Assembly (NCBI RefSeq): GCF_011493005.1
Contig: NZ_CP049156.1
Span: forward strand, 1,736,001-1,800,000
Source: Caballeronia sp. SBC1
GTDB taxonomy: Bacteria > Pseudomonadota > Gammaproteobacteria > Burkholderiales > Burkholderiaceae
Length of the DNA stretch: 64,000 nt
Reading direction: 5' to 3'
Shown in pieces: positions 35,731 to 44,072 of the stretch. Every line of letters begins with the position of its first letter. Positions within the stretch are counted from its first letter, which is position 1. Made by a program: the position numbers and the translations under genes. The notes beneath the pieces are model-generated. The model was given only the letters and a program-made list of their open reading frames with translations. It ran no database searches and was not told where the DNA came from.

Positions 35731-37560
35731 TCACACGTAGTCTTTGTACTTATCGAGCAAACGCACGGGTTTAGCGAGTGCATCACGGCGGAACGGGTCG
35801 CCGAGCTCGCGCGTACACATGATCTCGATGATGGTGGTCTTGCCATGATTCATCTGCAGATCAATGGCACGCTTGAGCGCCGGGCCCACATCCTCAAGCT
35901 GATTCACCAGGATCCCTTCTGCACCCATCGCCTTGGCGATCTCCGCAAAGCTCTGGTTATCCAGCTCGCCCGCCACGAAACGCCGGTTGTAGAAGTCCAC
36001 CTGATTTTTCTTCTCCGCGCCCCACTGCCGGTTATGAAACACCACCGCTGTCACCGGAATGTTGTGACGCACGCAGGTCATGGTTTCCATCAGGCTCATG
36101 CCCCAGGCGCCATCGCCCGCATAAGACACCGCCGGCCGGTGAGGTGCAGCTACCTTCGCCCCGATGATGGTCGGAAACGCGTACCCGCAGTTACCCCAGC
36201 TCATCGCGGCAAAGAAGCTGCGCGGCTTGTTAAAACGTAGATAACTATTGGCCACCGAATTGATATTGCCGATATCCGTGGACACCATCACGTCCTCGGG
36301 CATCGCCTTCTCCAGCTCGCGCAACACCTGACGCGGATGCAGATACTGCCCACCACCCAGCGGCCGCTCGTGCTTCTGCTCCTCGATCATGTCCAGGCTG
36401 TAGGCATCACGCTCGTGGGTCCACTCGTCGAGTTCTTTCTCCCACGCTGCCTTCTCTGAGGCGATCTGGCGCGCGCGCTCTTCACGCGTGGCGTCGCTTA
36501 CCAGCGTGCGTCCATCGAGCCGCTGGCTCAGTGCAATGGCGGCCGCTTTCGCATCGCCGCAAATGCCCACCGAGATTGTCTTCACCAGCCCGAGCATCTT
36601 GTGATCGGCATCGATCTGGATGATCTTCGCGTCCTTGGGCCAATAGTCCATGCCGTGCTGCGGCAACGTGCCGAAGGGTCCAAGACGCGAGCCGAGCGCG
36701 ATCACCACATCGGCTTGCGCCAGCAGCTTCATGGCGGCCTTTGAGCCCTGATAACCGAGCGGGCCGCACCACAGCGGGTGCTTGGCCGGAAACGAATCGT
36801 TATGCAGGTAGCTGTTGACCACCGGCGCTCCAAGACGCTCAGCGAGCGCCTGACACTGCTCGATGGCGTCTCCCATCACCACGCCACCGCCGGAGATGAT
36901 CACGGGGAACTTCGCCTGTGCGATCAACTCGGCCGCATCGTTCAGGCTCTGTTCGCCGCCGGGGCCGCGATCCAGGTTCTGGGGCTTCGGGATCTCGGCC
37001 TTGATCTGGCCGTAGAAGTAATCGCGCGGGATATTGAGCTGGGTCGGTCCCATCTCGGCCTTGGCGCGATCGAAACACCGGCCGGTGAATTCGGCCATGC
37101 GCGCGGGATGCGTGACGTGACCCTGGTACTTGGTGAACTCCTGGAACATCGGCAACTGGCGCGCTTCTTGAAAGCCGCCCAACCCGATGCCCATGGTGCC
37201 GGCTTCAGGCGTGACGATCACCACCGGGCTATGCGCCCAGTAAGCCGCAGCAATAGCGGTGACGCAGTTGCTGATGCCCGGCCCGTTCTGGCCGATGACC
37301 ACGCCGTGGCGCCCGGAGACCCGCGAATAGCCATCGGCCATGTGGCCCGCGCCCTGTTCGTGAACCACGGGAATCAGACGAATGCCGGCGGGCGCGAAGA
37401 TGTCCATCGCGTCCATGAAGGCCGAGCCCATGATGCCGAACATCTCGGTGACGCCGTTGGCGGCAAGCGTTTCAACGAACGCTTCAGACGGAGTCATGGC
37501 CTGGGGGCCGGTGCGGGCGGCGGTGGAAGCGCTGCTGGCTACGGGGTCGTGCTCGCTCAT
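35731..37560 (-). CDS. xsc: Sulfoacetaldehyde acetyltransferase Xsc, copy 1
   Basis: Thiamine-diphosphate enzyme of 609 residues that converts sulfoacetaldehyde and phosphate to acetyl phosphate and sulfite. It has the Xsc-specific N-terminus TPSEAFVETLAANGVTEMFG, the catalytic Glu in VVHEQGAGHMADGYSR, and the ThDP/Mg2+ region GDGAWGMSLMETMT with a conserved NRQWGAEKKNQVDFY. The start at 37560 follows AGGAGA. It is longer and clearly distinct from acetolactate synthases, which share the fold. The gene is one arm of a large inverted repeat and differs from copy 2 by Leu for Val and Asp for Glu near the end. An IclR gene lies downstream; phnW is divergent. Confidence 0.92.
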   Translation of the reverse strand: MSEHDPVASSASTAARTGPQAMTPSEAFVETLAANGVTEMFGIMGSAFMDAMDIFAPAGIRLIPVVHEQGAGHMADGYSRVSGRHGVVIGQNGPGISNCVTAIAAAYWAHSPVVIVTPEAGTMGIGLGGFQEARQLPMFQEFTKYQGHVTHPARMAEFTGRCFDRAKAEMGPTQLNIPRDYFYGQIKAEIPKPQNLDRGPGGEQSLNDAAELIAQAKFPVIISGGGVVMGDAIEQCQALAERLGAPVVNSYLHNDSFPAKHPLWCGPLGYQGSKAAMKLLAQADVVIALGSRLGPFGTLPQHGMDYWPKDAKIIQIDADHKMLGLVKTISVGICGDAKAAAIALSQRLDGRTLVSDATREERARQIASEKAAWEKELDEWTHERDAYSLDMIEEQKHERPLGGGQYLHPRQVLRELEKAMPEDVMVSTDIGNINSVANSYLRFNKPRSFFAAMSWGNCGYAFPTIIGAKVAAPHRPAVSYAGDGAWGMSLMETMTCVRHNIPVTAVVFHNRQWGAEKKNQVDFYNRRFVAGELDNQSFAEIAKAMGAEGILVNQLEDVGPALKRAIDLQMNHGKTTIIEIMCTRELGDPFRRDALAKPVRLLDKYKDYV

Positions 37561-37889
37561 GGTGGTGTCTCCTGATTTATCGATAAAACGGAACGTCTGG
37601 TTCCGAAAAGTGCAGCTCATGCGGAAAGATAAAATAATATCAACCCACCGTCAATCCACATTTACAATAAACGGTACGATTTGTATCTATTAATGATGTG
37701 TTTCCAGGTCGCGGTCAGAGCTGAGGCTTTGAAACGGACGATGGGCGGTTAAAATGTCGTCATGCGCCGAGGACCTTGGCAGACGCGAATGCCTCGCAGC
37801 CTGCGGATCAAACGCACCACACACTTCACACGCTGATCTACTCTTCGTGCAGCCTTTAAACGCCACACATCGATACGGACACTCTTCCT
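37561..37889. other. Divergent promoter region between xsc copy 1 and phnW
   Basis: The xsc side (to 37689) is part of the inverted repeat. It holds an AT-rich block (GATAAAATAATATC, 37626-37639) and a GGAAC-type palindrome. The remaining 200 bp before phnW show no gene and no strong ribosome site in front of its ATG. Confidence 0.5.
37589..37605. promoter_or_regulatory. Palindrome CGGAAC-N5-GTTCCG in the xsc copy 1 leader
   Basis: Perfect 6-bp arms separated by 5 nt, 29 bp upstream of the xsc ATG. It resembles IclR-type operators and the palindromes at 14476-14499. It is repeated at 42090-42106 in copy 2. Confidence 0.5.
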
Positions 37890-39050
37890 ATGAATCAATC
37901 CGCGGTCCTCAAACCAGCCGCTTCCGAAACGGGCGATCCCTTTCTCCTGACGCCCGGACCTCTGACGACCTCGCGTACCGTCAAGGCATCGATGGCACAC
38001 GACTGGGGCTCGCGCGATGCGAGCTTCGTGGCAATCAACAAGGCCGTCCTCGCGCGACTCGCTGAGATCGTTCACGGCGAGGGCGACTATGTAACGGTGC
38101 CCATGCAAGGCTCCGGCACCTTTGCAGTCGAAGCCATGCTGACCAGTTTCGTCCCGCCTACGGGTAAGGTTCTCGTGCTCATCAACGGCGCTTATGGTCA
38201 GCGCGCGAAACGGATTCTCGACATCGCCCGGCGCAAGACCGTCGTCCATGAAACGGCCGAAGATGCGCCGCCGGACCTGAAGAAGGTCGAAACAGTACTG
38301 AAGCGCACGCCGTCGATCACACATATTTTCGTGGTCCATTGCGAGACGACCTCGGGCATCCTGAATCCGATTGCCGAGATCGGCGCACTCGCGGCCAAGT
38401 ACAAAAAGGGCTATCTCATCGATTCAATGAGCGCCTTCGGCGCGCTGCCAATCGATGCACCCGCGATCCACGCAGACGCGGTGGCGGCGTCTTCGAACAA
38501 GTGCATCGAAGGCGTGCCGGGGCTTGGCTTCGTTGTGTGCCAGCGCGACGCGCTTGCAGCGACCAGGGGCAACGCCACCACGCTGGTCCTCGACCTGCAT
38601 GATCAGTGGGCGAATTTCGAAAAAACCGGGCAGTACCGGTTCACGCCACCTACGCACGTGATCGTGGCATTTCACCAGGCGCTCGCGGAATTTGATGCGG
38701 AGGGGGGCGTTGGGGGACGTGGGGGGCGGTATAGGAACAACTGCAGCGTTCTGGTCGATGGCATGAAGGCGCTTGGCTTTGAGCTTCTACTGAAGGAGGA
38801 TTTGCAGGCGCCGATCATCGTGACCTTCCGGATGCCCGCCCATCCGGGCTTTGTCTTCGAGCGTTTCTACGATGGCCTGAAAACACGCGGTTATGTGATC
38901 TATCCCGGCAAGCTGACGATTGCAGAATCGTTTCGTATCGGCTGCATCGGCCGGCTCTACGAAAAGGAGATGCACGGTTTGATTGCCGCTGTGCGCGACG
39001 TGCTGGATGAGATGGGTGTGAATAGCTTGAGCGCCGCGGCTATTGCGTAG
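37890..39050 (+). CDS. phnW: 2-aminoethylphosphonate:pyruvate aminotransferase-like (PhnW)
   Basis: Class V aminotransferase of 386 residues. The PLP lysine is in ASSNKCIEGVPGLGF, with LLTPGPLTTS near the N-terminus, PMQGSGTFAVEAM and a C-terminal SFRIGCIGRL motif, all typical of PhnW. PhnW moves the amino group of 2-aminoethylphosphonate to pyruvate, giving phosphonoacetaldehyde and alanine. No phosphonatase (phnX), phnY or phnA gene is in the window. Instead it sits between two xsc genes. It may serve phosphonate nitrogen use with downstream genes elsewhere, or may have shifted toward taurine, the sulfonate analogue of its usual substrate. The known taurine aminotransferases are a different (class III) family. 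Confidence 0.83.
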   Translation: MNQSAVLKPAASETGDPFLLTPGPLTTSRTVKASMAHDWGSRDASFVAINKAVLARLAEIVHGEGDYVTVPMQGSGTFAVEAMLTSFVPPTGKVLVLINGAYGQRAKRILDIARRKTVVHETAEDAPPDLKKVETVLKRTPSITHIFVVHCETTSGILNPIAEIGALAAKYKKGYLIDSMSAFGALPIDAPAIHADAVAASSNKCIEGVPGLGFVVCQRDALAATRGNATTLVLDLHDQWANFEKTGQYRFTPPTHVIVAFHQALAEFDAEGGVGGRGGRYRNNCSVLVDGMKALGFELLLKEDLQAPIIVTFRMPAHPGFVFERFYDGLKTRGYVIYPGKLTIAESFRIGCIGRLYEKEMHGLIAAVRDVLDEMGVNSLSAAAIA

Positions 39051-39148
39051 GGATGGGGTTCGGTAACGTGGAGGACACGCTGGTGCGCTTCGCCGGGCGA
39101 TATACCCGGCGAAGCGCATTTGGTTTCAATCGCGCGTCTACCTCGGGG

Positions 39149-40900
39149 TCACCTGACCCCCGCCGCATGCCTAGGTCCGCCGATCCATCGCACCAGTTCG
39201 CCGAACATCGCCATGGTGGGTGGGACGGACAAGTCCATCGCGAGGCAATGCCGGTAGTACGGGCTGAGATCCAGCCCAACACCCAATCCCAGCACCTCCA
39301 CATCCCGCGCGGTCTCGTGGCGCGCAATAACTTCGCGCAGGTGATTGTCGAGATAGCTCGCGTTGTTGGCGAGGACGGTCGCACCTTCCATCGGGCTGCC
39401 GTCTGAAATCACGATCACGATCCGTCTTCGCTCGTCGCGTGCAAGCAGCCGCGAGCACGCCCAGTCGATTGCCTCGCCATCCACGCCTTCGCGAAACAGG
39501 TCGGCTTTGAAGAGCGCGGCGATATCGGCGCGGGCCCGTCGCCAGTTGGTGGACGCATCCTTGAATATCATGTGCGAGAGCTCACAGAGCCGGCCGGGAT
39601 GAGGCGGCCTTCCACGCGCGAGCCAGTCGAGCCGGGCGCGCCCCCCGTTCCAGGCGCCCGTGGTGAAACCCAGCACCTCGGTTGTCACACCCGCCTGGTC
39701 CAGGGCGCGCACGAGCGTGTCCACCATGACGGCCACTGCTTCAATATGCGCGCGCATCGAACCCGAGCAGTCGATCAGAAAGCTGACTGCACAATCGGCC
39801 AGCAGCGTGTCCCGTTCCAGCAGGAAGAGGCGTCTCTCAGCAGGAGAGCTAACGAGTTGCGCGAGGCGCCGGCCGTCGATGCGGCCATGTTCTTCTCCGA
39901 ATGACCAGCCGTCGCGCTGCGGGATAGCGAGCGCAATCCGCAGCGCGTGAGCCAGTCGGGGCACATTTATGCCTTGCGTCGCAATGCGCTCGTCGAGACG
40001 CTCGCGATACTCCGCCAGTAGCGCCTTGCGCACGAGCGCGCCCGGATGAATCTCCTGGTCATAGCGCTGGGTGAAAATACGATAGCTGTCGCTGGATGCC
40101 CCCGGCACGCGCCCCACGCCGGTGACGGCGGCTGCCACCGACTCGTCTTCATCCGCGGTCTCGTTGTCATCGAAATCGAACCATAACGACAACGCCGTGC
40201 GTGTGGCTTCGTCGTCTGTTTGATCCGATGAATCGTCGAGCGTGTGCTGCTCGCGCGCATCCCGGATCATTTCGCTCACGAGGCGCGCCATCTCGAGCGC
40301 GTGGACCGCGAATGCGCCTTGGTCTGCACGATGCCGCCGCAGCCCCGCCAACGACAAGCCAAGCACCGGGGCGACCCCAGCACGCGTATGTTCGATCAGA
40401 CCCTCGGTTTCTTCAAGCACCGGCCAACCCGAGAGGCGCGACCACGAAATTTGCGCGACGGTATAGAGCAGATTTCCGATATGGCTTTCCGCCTGCCCAG
40501 AGCGATAAAAACCTCGGGACCACGCTTCGAACTGGTGACGAAGGTTTAACACCAGACCGGGCATGCCGGGCGGCGTCAGGCTTTCGCAGCGCAATTGCTC
40601 AAGCAGTTCGAACACGAGGCGCGCGACCGGATCAGCGGGGCATAACCGGCTATGCAGAGTCGCGTCGGATCGCATCAGACGCAGCGCTGCGCCATCGGCC
40701 GCGCCACGCAGGGAGTCGAGACTATTCGCCACCGTATCGCGGCGCAGATGCGGCGCATTGAACGGCAGCGGGCGCAGGTCGCGGCACAAACGACCGTTGC
40801 GATAGTCGAGCGCGGCATCGCCTGTGAGGGCGCGTATTGCCGATGCACACAGGTTCTCGCGCTGCTCGCGGCGGCGAACCGCCTGCCTGTCCGCCTCCAT
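39149..40900 (-). CDS. CobT-like protein with VWA domain
   Basis: A 583-residue protein resembling the CobT subunit of aerobic cobaltochelatase. It has a CobT N-terminal region (to about residue 200), an acidic linker (about 225-270, DDSSDQTDDE and DFDDNETADEDES), and a C-terminal von Willebrand A domain. The metal-ion-dependent adhesion motif is in LIDCSGSMRAHIEAVA, with EVLGFTTGAWNGG and ISDGSPMEGA after it. It overlaps the AAA+ gene by one base. No cobN or other cobalamin gene is in the window, so this pair may be a MoxR-like AAA/VWA machine that assembles another metalloenzyme. Ordinary cobalt chelation for B12 is the alternative. Confidence 0.8.
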   Translation of the reverse strand: MEADRQAVRRREQRENLCASAIRALTGDAALDYRNGRLCRDLRPLPFNAPHLRRDTVANSLDSLRGAADGAALRLMRSDATLHSRLCPADPVARLVFELLEQLRCESLTPPGMPGLVLNLRHQFEAWSRGFYRSGQAESHIGNLLYTVAQISWSRLSGWPVLEETEGLIEHTRAGVAPVLGLSLAGLRRHRADQGAFAVHALEMARLVSEMIRDAREQHTLDDSSDQTDDEATRTALSLWFDFDDNETADEDESVAAAVTGVGRVPGASSDSYRIFTQRYDQEIHPGALVRKALLAEYRERLDERIATQGINVPRLAHALRIALAIPQRDGWSFGEEHGRIDGRRLAQLVSSPAERRLFLLERDTLLADCAVSFLIDCSGSMRAHIEAVAVMVDTLVRALDQAGVTTEVLGFTTGAWNGGRARLDWLARGRPPHPGRLCELSHMIFKDASTNWRRARADIAALFKADLFREGVDGEAIDWACSRLLARDERRRIVIVISDGSPMEGATVLANNASYLDNHLREVIARHETARDVEVLGLGVGLDLSPYYRHCLAMDLSVPPTMAMFGELVRWIGGPRHAAGVR

Positions 40901-41919
40901 CAGCGATGCTCCACTGCAAGGCTCTCGCGCTCGGACACGTCATCCAGTTCCTTGCCAAAGCAACGCTGGAAATACTCCGCAACGATCGGCCGCTCCGCCT
41001 CATCACATTTGTTGAGGAATGTCAGACGAAACGCGCGCGCCGGATCGTGGAAGATCTGGCAGTTCTCTGCCCAGTCAATCACTGTACGCGGTGACATAAG
41101 CGTCGATACGTCGCCGGTCGTGAACCCTTTGCGCGTGAGTTCGGCCACGCTCACCATCGATTCAATCAGTGCACGGCCGGCGTCGTCGGCAAGCTCCGGC
41201 ACGCGCGCGAGCACGATTCCCGCTTCTTCCGCACGCGGCAGGTAATTGAGCGTGGCGACCACGTTCCAGCGGTCCATCTGCGCGTGGTTCAACATCTGGG
41301 TGCCGTGATACAGGCCGTTGATGTTGCCCAGACCCACCGTGTTGGTGGTGGCGAACAGGCGGAAGTATGGGTGCGGCCGAATTACGCGGTTCTGGTCGAG
41401 CAGGGTGAACCTGCCATCGCGCTCCAGGATGCGCTGGATCACGAACATCACGTCGGGGCGGCCGGCGTCGTATTCGTCGAAGATCAGCGCGACCGGCCGC
41501 TGCAGCGCCCACGGCACGATGCCCTCCTGGAACTCCGTCACCTGCAGGTCGTCGCGCACCACGATCGCATCTTTTCCGACCAGGTCGAGGCGGCTGATAT
41601 GACCGTCGAGATTGATACGCACACACGGCCAGTTGAGCCGCGCCGCCACTTGTTCGATATGCGTTGATTTACCCGTTCCGTGCAGCCCCTGCACCATGAC
41701 CCGGCGGTTGCGGGCAAAGCCAGCGAGGATGGCGGTTGTCACTTCCGGGTTGAAGCGATAAACCTCATCGATTTCCGGAACGTGGTCGTCAGGTTCGCTG
41801 AAGGCGGGCACCATCAAGTCGGAATCGATACCGAACACAGCCCGCACCGCGACCATTTTGTCCGGCTTGTTCATTGCACCCGTCACGCTCGCTGCACCGC
41901 TCGTCGCACCATCAGTCAC
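40900..41919 (-). CDS. CobS-like AAA+ ATPase
   Basis: A 339-residue AAA+ protein of the CobS type. It has an N-terminal CobS segment (AVFGIDSDLMVPAFSEPDDH), Walker A GLHGTGKS, Walker B with ALIFDEYDAGRPDV, and a sensor/arginine-finger region with LFATTNTVGLG. It forms hexamers that act with a VWA partner, here the overlapping CobT-like gene. The gene ends one base into that gene, so they are cotranslated. It lies head to head with xsc copy 2. Confidence 0.85.
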   Translation of the reverse strand: MTDGATSGAASVTGAMNKPDKMVAVRAVFGIDSDLMVPAFSEPDDHVPEIDEVYRFNPEVTTAILAGFARNRRVMVQGLHGTGKSTHIEQVAARLNWPCVRINLDGHISRLDLVGKDAIVVRDDLQVTEFQEGIVPWALQRPVALIFDEYDAGRPDVMFVIQRILERDGRFTLLDQNRVIRPHPYFRLFATTNTVGLGNINGLYHGTQMLNHAQMDRWNVVATLNYLPRAEEAGIVLARVPELADDAGRALIESMVSVAELTRKGFTTGDVSTLMSPRTVIDWAENCQIFHDPARAFRLTFLNKCDEAERPIVAEYFQRCFGKELDDVSERESLAVEHR

Positions 41920-42089
41920 TTTCGTCTCCTCTCTCGTGTCATCTCGGCAACGCGTTCGCCCACGCGACCGGCTTACCAGGTGGTCATCATAGCTTTCTTC
42001 TTTTTTAGATACAAATCGTACCGTTTATTGTAAATGTGGATTGACGATGGGTTGATATTATTTTATCTTTCCGCATGAGCTGCACTTTT

Positions 42090-42106
42090 CGGAACCAGAC
42101 GTTCCG
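42090..42106. promoter_or_regulatory. Palindrome CGGAAC-N5-GTTCCG in the xsc copy 2 leader
   Basis: The same element as at 37589-37605, 28 bp upstream of the ATG at 42135. Upstream on the same strand is the AT-rich block TGATATTATTTTATC. Confidence 0.5.
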
Positions 42107-42134
42107 TTTTATCGATAAATCAGGAGACACCACC

Positions 42135-43964
42135 ATGAGCGAGCACGACCCCGTAGCCAGCAGCGCTTCCACCGCCGCCCGCACCGGCCCCCAGGCCATG
42201 ACTCCGTCTGAAGCGTTCGTTGAAACGCTTGCCGCCAACGGCGTCACCGAGATGTTCGGCATCATGGGCTCGGCCTTCATGGACGCGATGGACATCTTCG
42301 CGCCCGCCGGCATTCGTCTGATTCCCGTGGTTCACGAACAGGGCGCGGGCCACATGGCCGATGGCTATTCGCGGGTCTCCGGGCGCCACGGCGTGGTCAT
42401 CGGCCAGAACGGGCCGGGCATCAGCAACTGCGTCACCGCTATTGCTGCGGCTTACTGGGCGCATAGCCCGGTGGTGATCGTCACGCCTGAAGCCGGCACC
42501 ATGGGCATCGGGTTGGGCGGCTTTCAAGAAGCGCGCCAGTTGCCGATGTTCCAGGAGTTCACCAAGTACCAGGGTCACGTCACGCATCCCGCGCGCATGG
42601 CCGAATTCACCGGCCGGTGTTTCGATCGCGCCAAGGCCGAGATGGGACCGACCCAGCTCAATATCCCGCGCGATTACTTCTACGGCCAGATCAAGGCCGA
42701 GATCCCGAAGCCCCAGAACCTGGATCGCGGCCCCGGCGGCGAACAGAGCCTGAACGATGCGGCCGAGTTGATCGCACAGGCGAAGTTCCCCGTGATCATC
42801 TCCGGCGGTGGCGTGGTGATGGGAGACGCCATCGAGCAGTGTCAGGCGCTCGCTGAGCGTCTTGGAGCGCCGGTGGTCAACAGCTACCTGCATAACGATT
42901 CGTTTCCGGCCAAGCACCCGCTGTGGTGCGGCCCGCTCGGTTATCAGGGCTCAAAGGCCGCCATGAAGCTGCTGGCGCAAGCCGATGTGGTGATCGCGCT
43001 CGGCTCGCGTCTTGGACCCTTCGGCACGTTGCCGCAGCACGGCATGGACTATTGGCCCAAGGACGCGAAGATCATCCAGATCGATGCCGATCACAAGATG
43101 CTCGGGCTGGTGAAGACAATCTCGGTGGGCATTTGCGGCGATGCGAAAGCGGCCGCCATTGCACTGAGCCAGCGGCTCGATGGACGCACGCTGGTAAGCG
43201 ACGCCACGCGTGAAGAGCGCGCGCGCCAGATCGCCTCAGAGAAGGCAGCGTGGGAGAAAGAACTCGACGAGTGGACCCACGAGCGTGATGCCTACAGCCT
43301 GGACATGATCGAGGAGCAGAAGCACGAGCGGCCGCTGGGTGGTGGGCAGTATCTGCATCCGCGTCAGGTGTTGCGCGAGCTGGAGAAGGCGATGCCCGAG
43401 GACGTGATGGTGTCCACGGATATCGGCAATATCAATTCGGTGGCCAATAGTTATCTGCGTTTTAACAAGCCGCGCAGCTTCTTCGCCGCGATGAGCTGGG
43501 GTAACTGCGGGTACGCGTTTCCGACCATCATCGGGGCGAAGGTAGCTGCACCTCACCGGCCGGCGGTGTCTTATGCGGGCGATGGCGCCTGGGGCATGAG
43601 CCTGATGGAAACCATGACCTGCGTGCGTCACAACATTCCGGTGACAGCGGTGGTGTTTCATAACCGGCAGTGGGGCGCGGAGAAGAAAAATCAGGTGGAC
43701 TTCTACAACCGGCGCTTCGTGGCGGGTGAGCTGGATAACCAGAGCTTTGCGGAGATCGCCAAGGCGATGGGTGCAGAAGGGATCGTGGTGAATCAGCTTG
43801 AGGATGTGGGCCCGGCGCTCAAGCGTGCCATTGATCTGCAGATGAATCACGGCAAGACCACCATCATCGAGATCATGTGTACGCGCGAGCTCGGCGACCC
43901 GTTCCGCCGTGATGCACTCGCTAAACCCGTGCGCTTGCTCGAGAAATACAAAGACTACGTGTGA
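42135..43964 (+). CDS. xsc: Sulfoacetaldehyde acetyltransferase Xsc, copy 2
   Basis: A 609-residue near-identical twin of copy 1, with the same ThDP and Xsc motifs (VVHEQGAGHMADGYSR; GDGAWGMSLMETMT). It carries Val where copy 1 has Leu (EGIVVNQLEDVG) and Glu where copy 1 has Asp (LLEKYKDYV). The ATG at 42135 follows AGGAGA. Unlike copy 1 it is followed by pta on the same strand, the usual xsc-pta arrangement in taurine degraders, so this is probably the ancestral position. Both frames are intact, so gene dosage may be doubled. Confidence 0.93.
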   Translation: MSEHDPVASSASTAARTGPQAMTPSEAFVETLAANGVTEMFGIMGSAFMDAMDIFAPAGIRLIPVVHEQGAGHMADGYSRVSGRHGVVIGQNGPGISNCVTAIAAAYWAHSPVVIVTPEAGTMGIGLGGFQEARQLPMFQEFTKYQGHVTHPARMAEFTGRCFDRAKAEMGPTQLNIPRDYFYGQIKAEIPKPQNLDRGPGGEQSLNDAAELIAQAKFPVIISGGGVVMGDAIEQCQALAERLGAPVVNSYLHNDSFPAKHPLWCGPLGYQGSKAAMKLLAQADVVIALGSRLGPFGTLPQHGMDYWPKDAKIIQIDADHKMLGLVKTISVGICGDAKAAAIALSQRLDGRTLVSDATREERARQIASEKAAWEKELDEWTHERDAYSLDMIEEQKHERPLGGGQYLHPRQVLRELEKAMPEDVMVSTDIGNINSVANSYLRFNKPRSFFAAMSWGNCGYAFPTIIGAKVAAPHRPAVSYAGDGAWGMSLMETMTCVRHNIPVTAVVFHNRQWGAEKKNQVDFYNRRFVAGELDNQSFAEIAKAMGAEGIVVNQLEDVGPALKRAIDLQMNHGKTTIIEIMCTRELGDPFRRDALAKPVRLLEKYKDYV

Positions 43965-44006
43965 GCGTTTGAGCTTCCGAGGGTTCAGGCTCTCGTGGAA
44001 CCCGAC

Positions 44007-44039
44007 GTGCTGGAAACGGACCGCTGCCGTTTCCAGCAC
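44007..44039 (+). terminator. Strong hairpin between xsc copy 2 and pta
   Basis: A perfect 13-bp stem (GTGCTGGAAACGG / CCGTTTCCAGCAC) with a 7-nt loop lies 42 bp after the xsc stop and 34 bp before the pta ATG. No good T-run follows, so it may be a partial terminator or an mRNA-stabilising structure that sets the xsc to pta ratio. Confidence 0.55.
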
Positions 44040-44072
44040 CATACAGTCTTTGGCAACCGTGACCGAGTACCC

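Larger units (their letters stand above)
35729..37689 (-). repeat. 1,961-bp inverted repeat, left copy (xsc copy 1 and its promoter)
   Basis: Near-identical to 42006-43966 in opposite orientation. It covers the whole xsc gene, its leader and about 130 bp of upstream DNA. Differences seen are a few single bases, two of them changing amino acids (Leu/Val and Asp/Glu near the C-terminus). Confidence 0.9.
42006..43966 (+). repeat. 1,961-bp inverted repeat, right copy (xsc copy 2 and its promoter)
   Basis: Partner of 35729-37689 in opposite orientation. The repeat starts at TAGATACAA and stops two bases after the xsc stop codon. The 4.3 kb between the copies (phnW, cobT-like, cobS-like) could invert by homologous recombination. 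Confidence 0.9.

Noticed and set aside
36778..37575. 265-residue open frame antisense to xsc copy 1 (and its twin at 42120-42917)
   Set aside because: It is the mirror of a well-supported ThDP enzyme in high-GC DNA, lacks a ribosome site and family features, and its duplication is explained by the inverted repeat.
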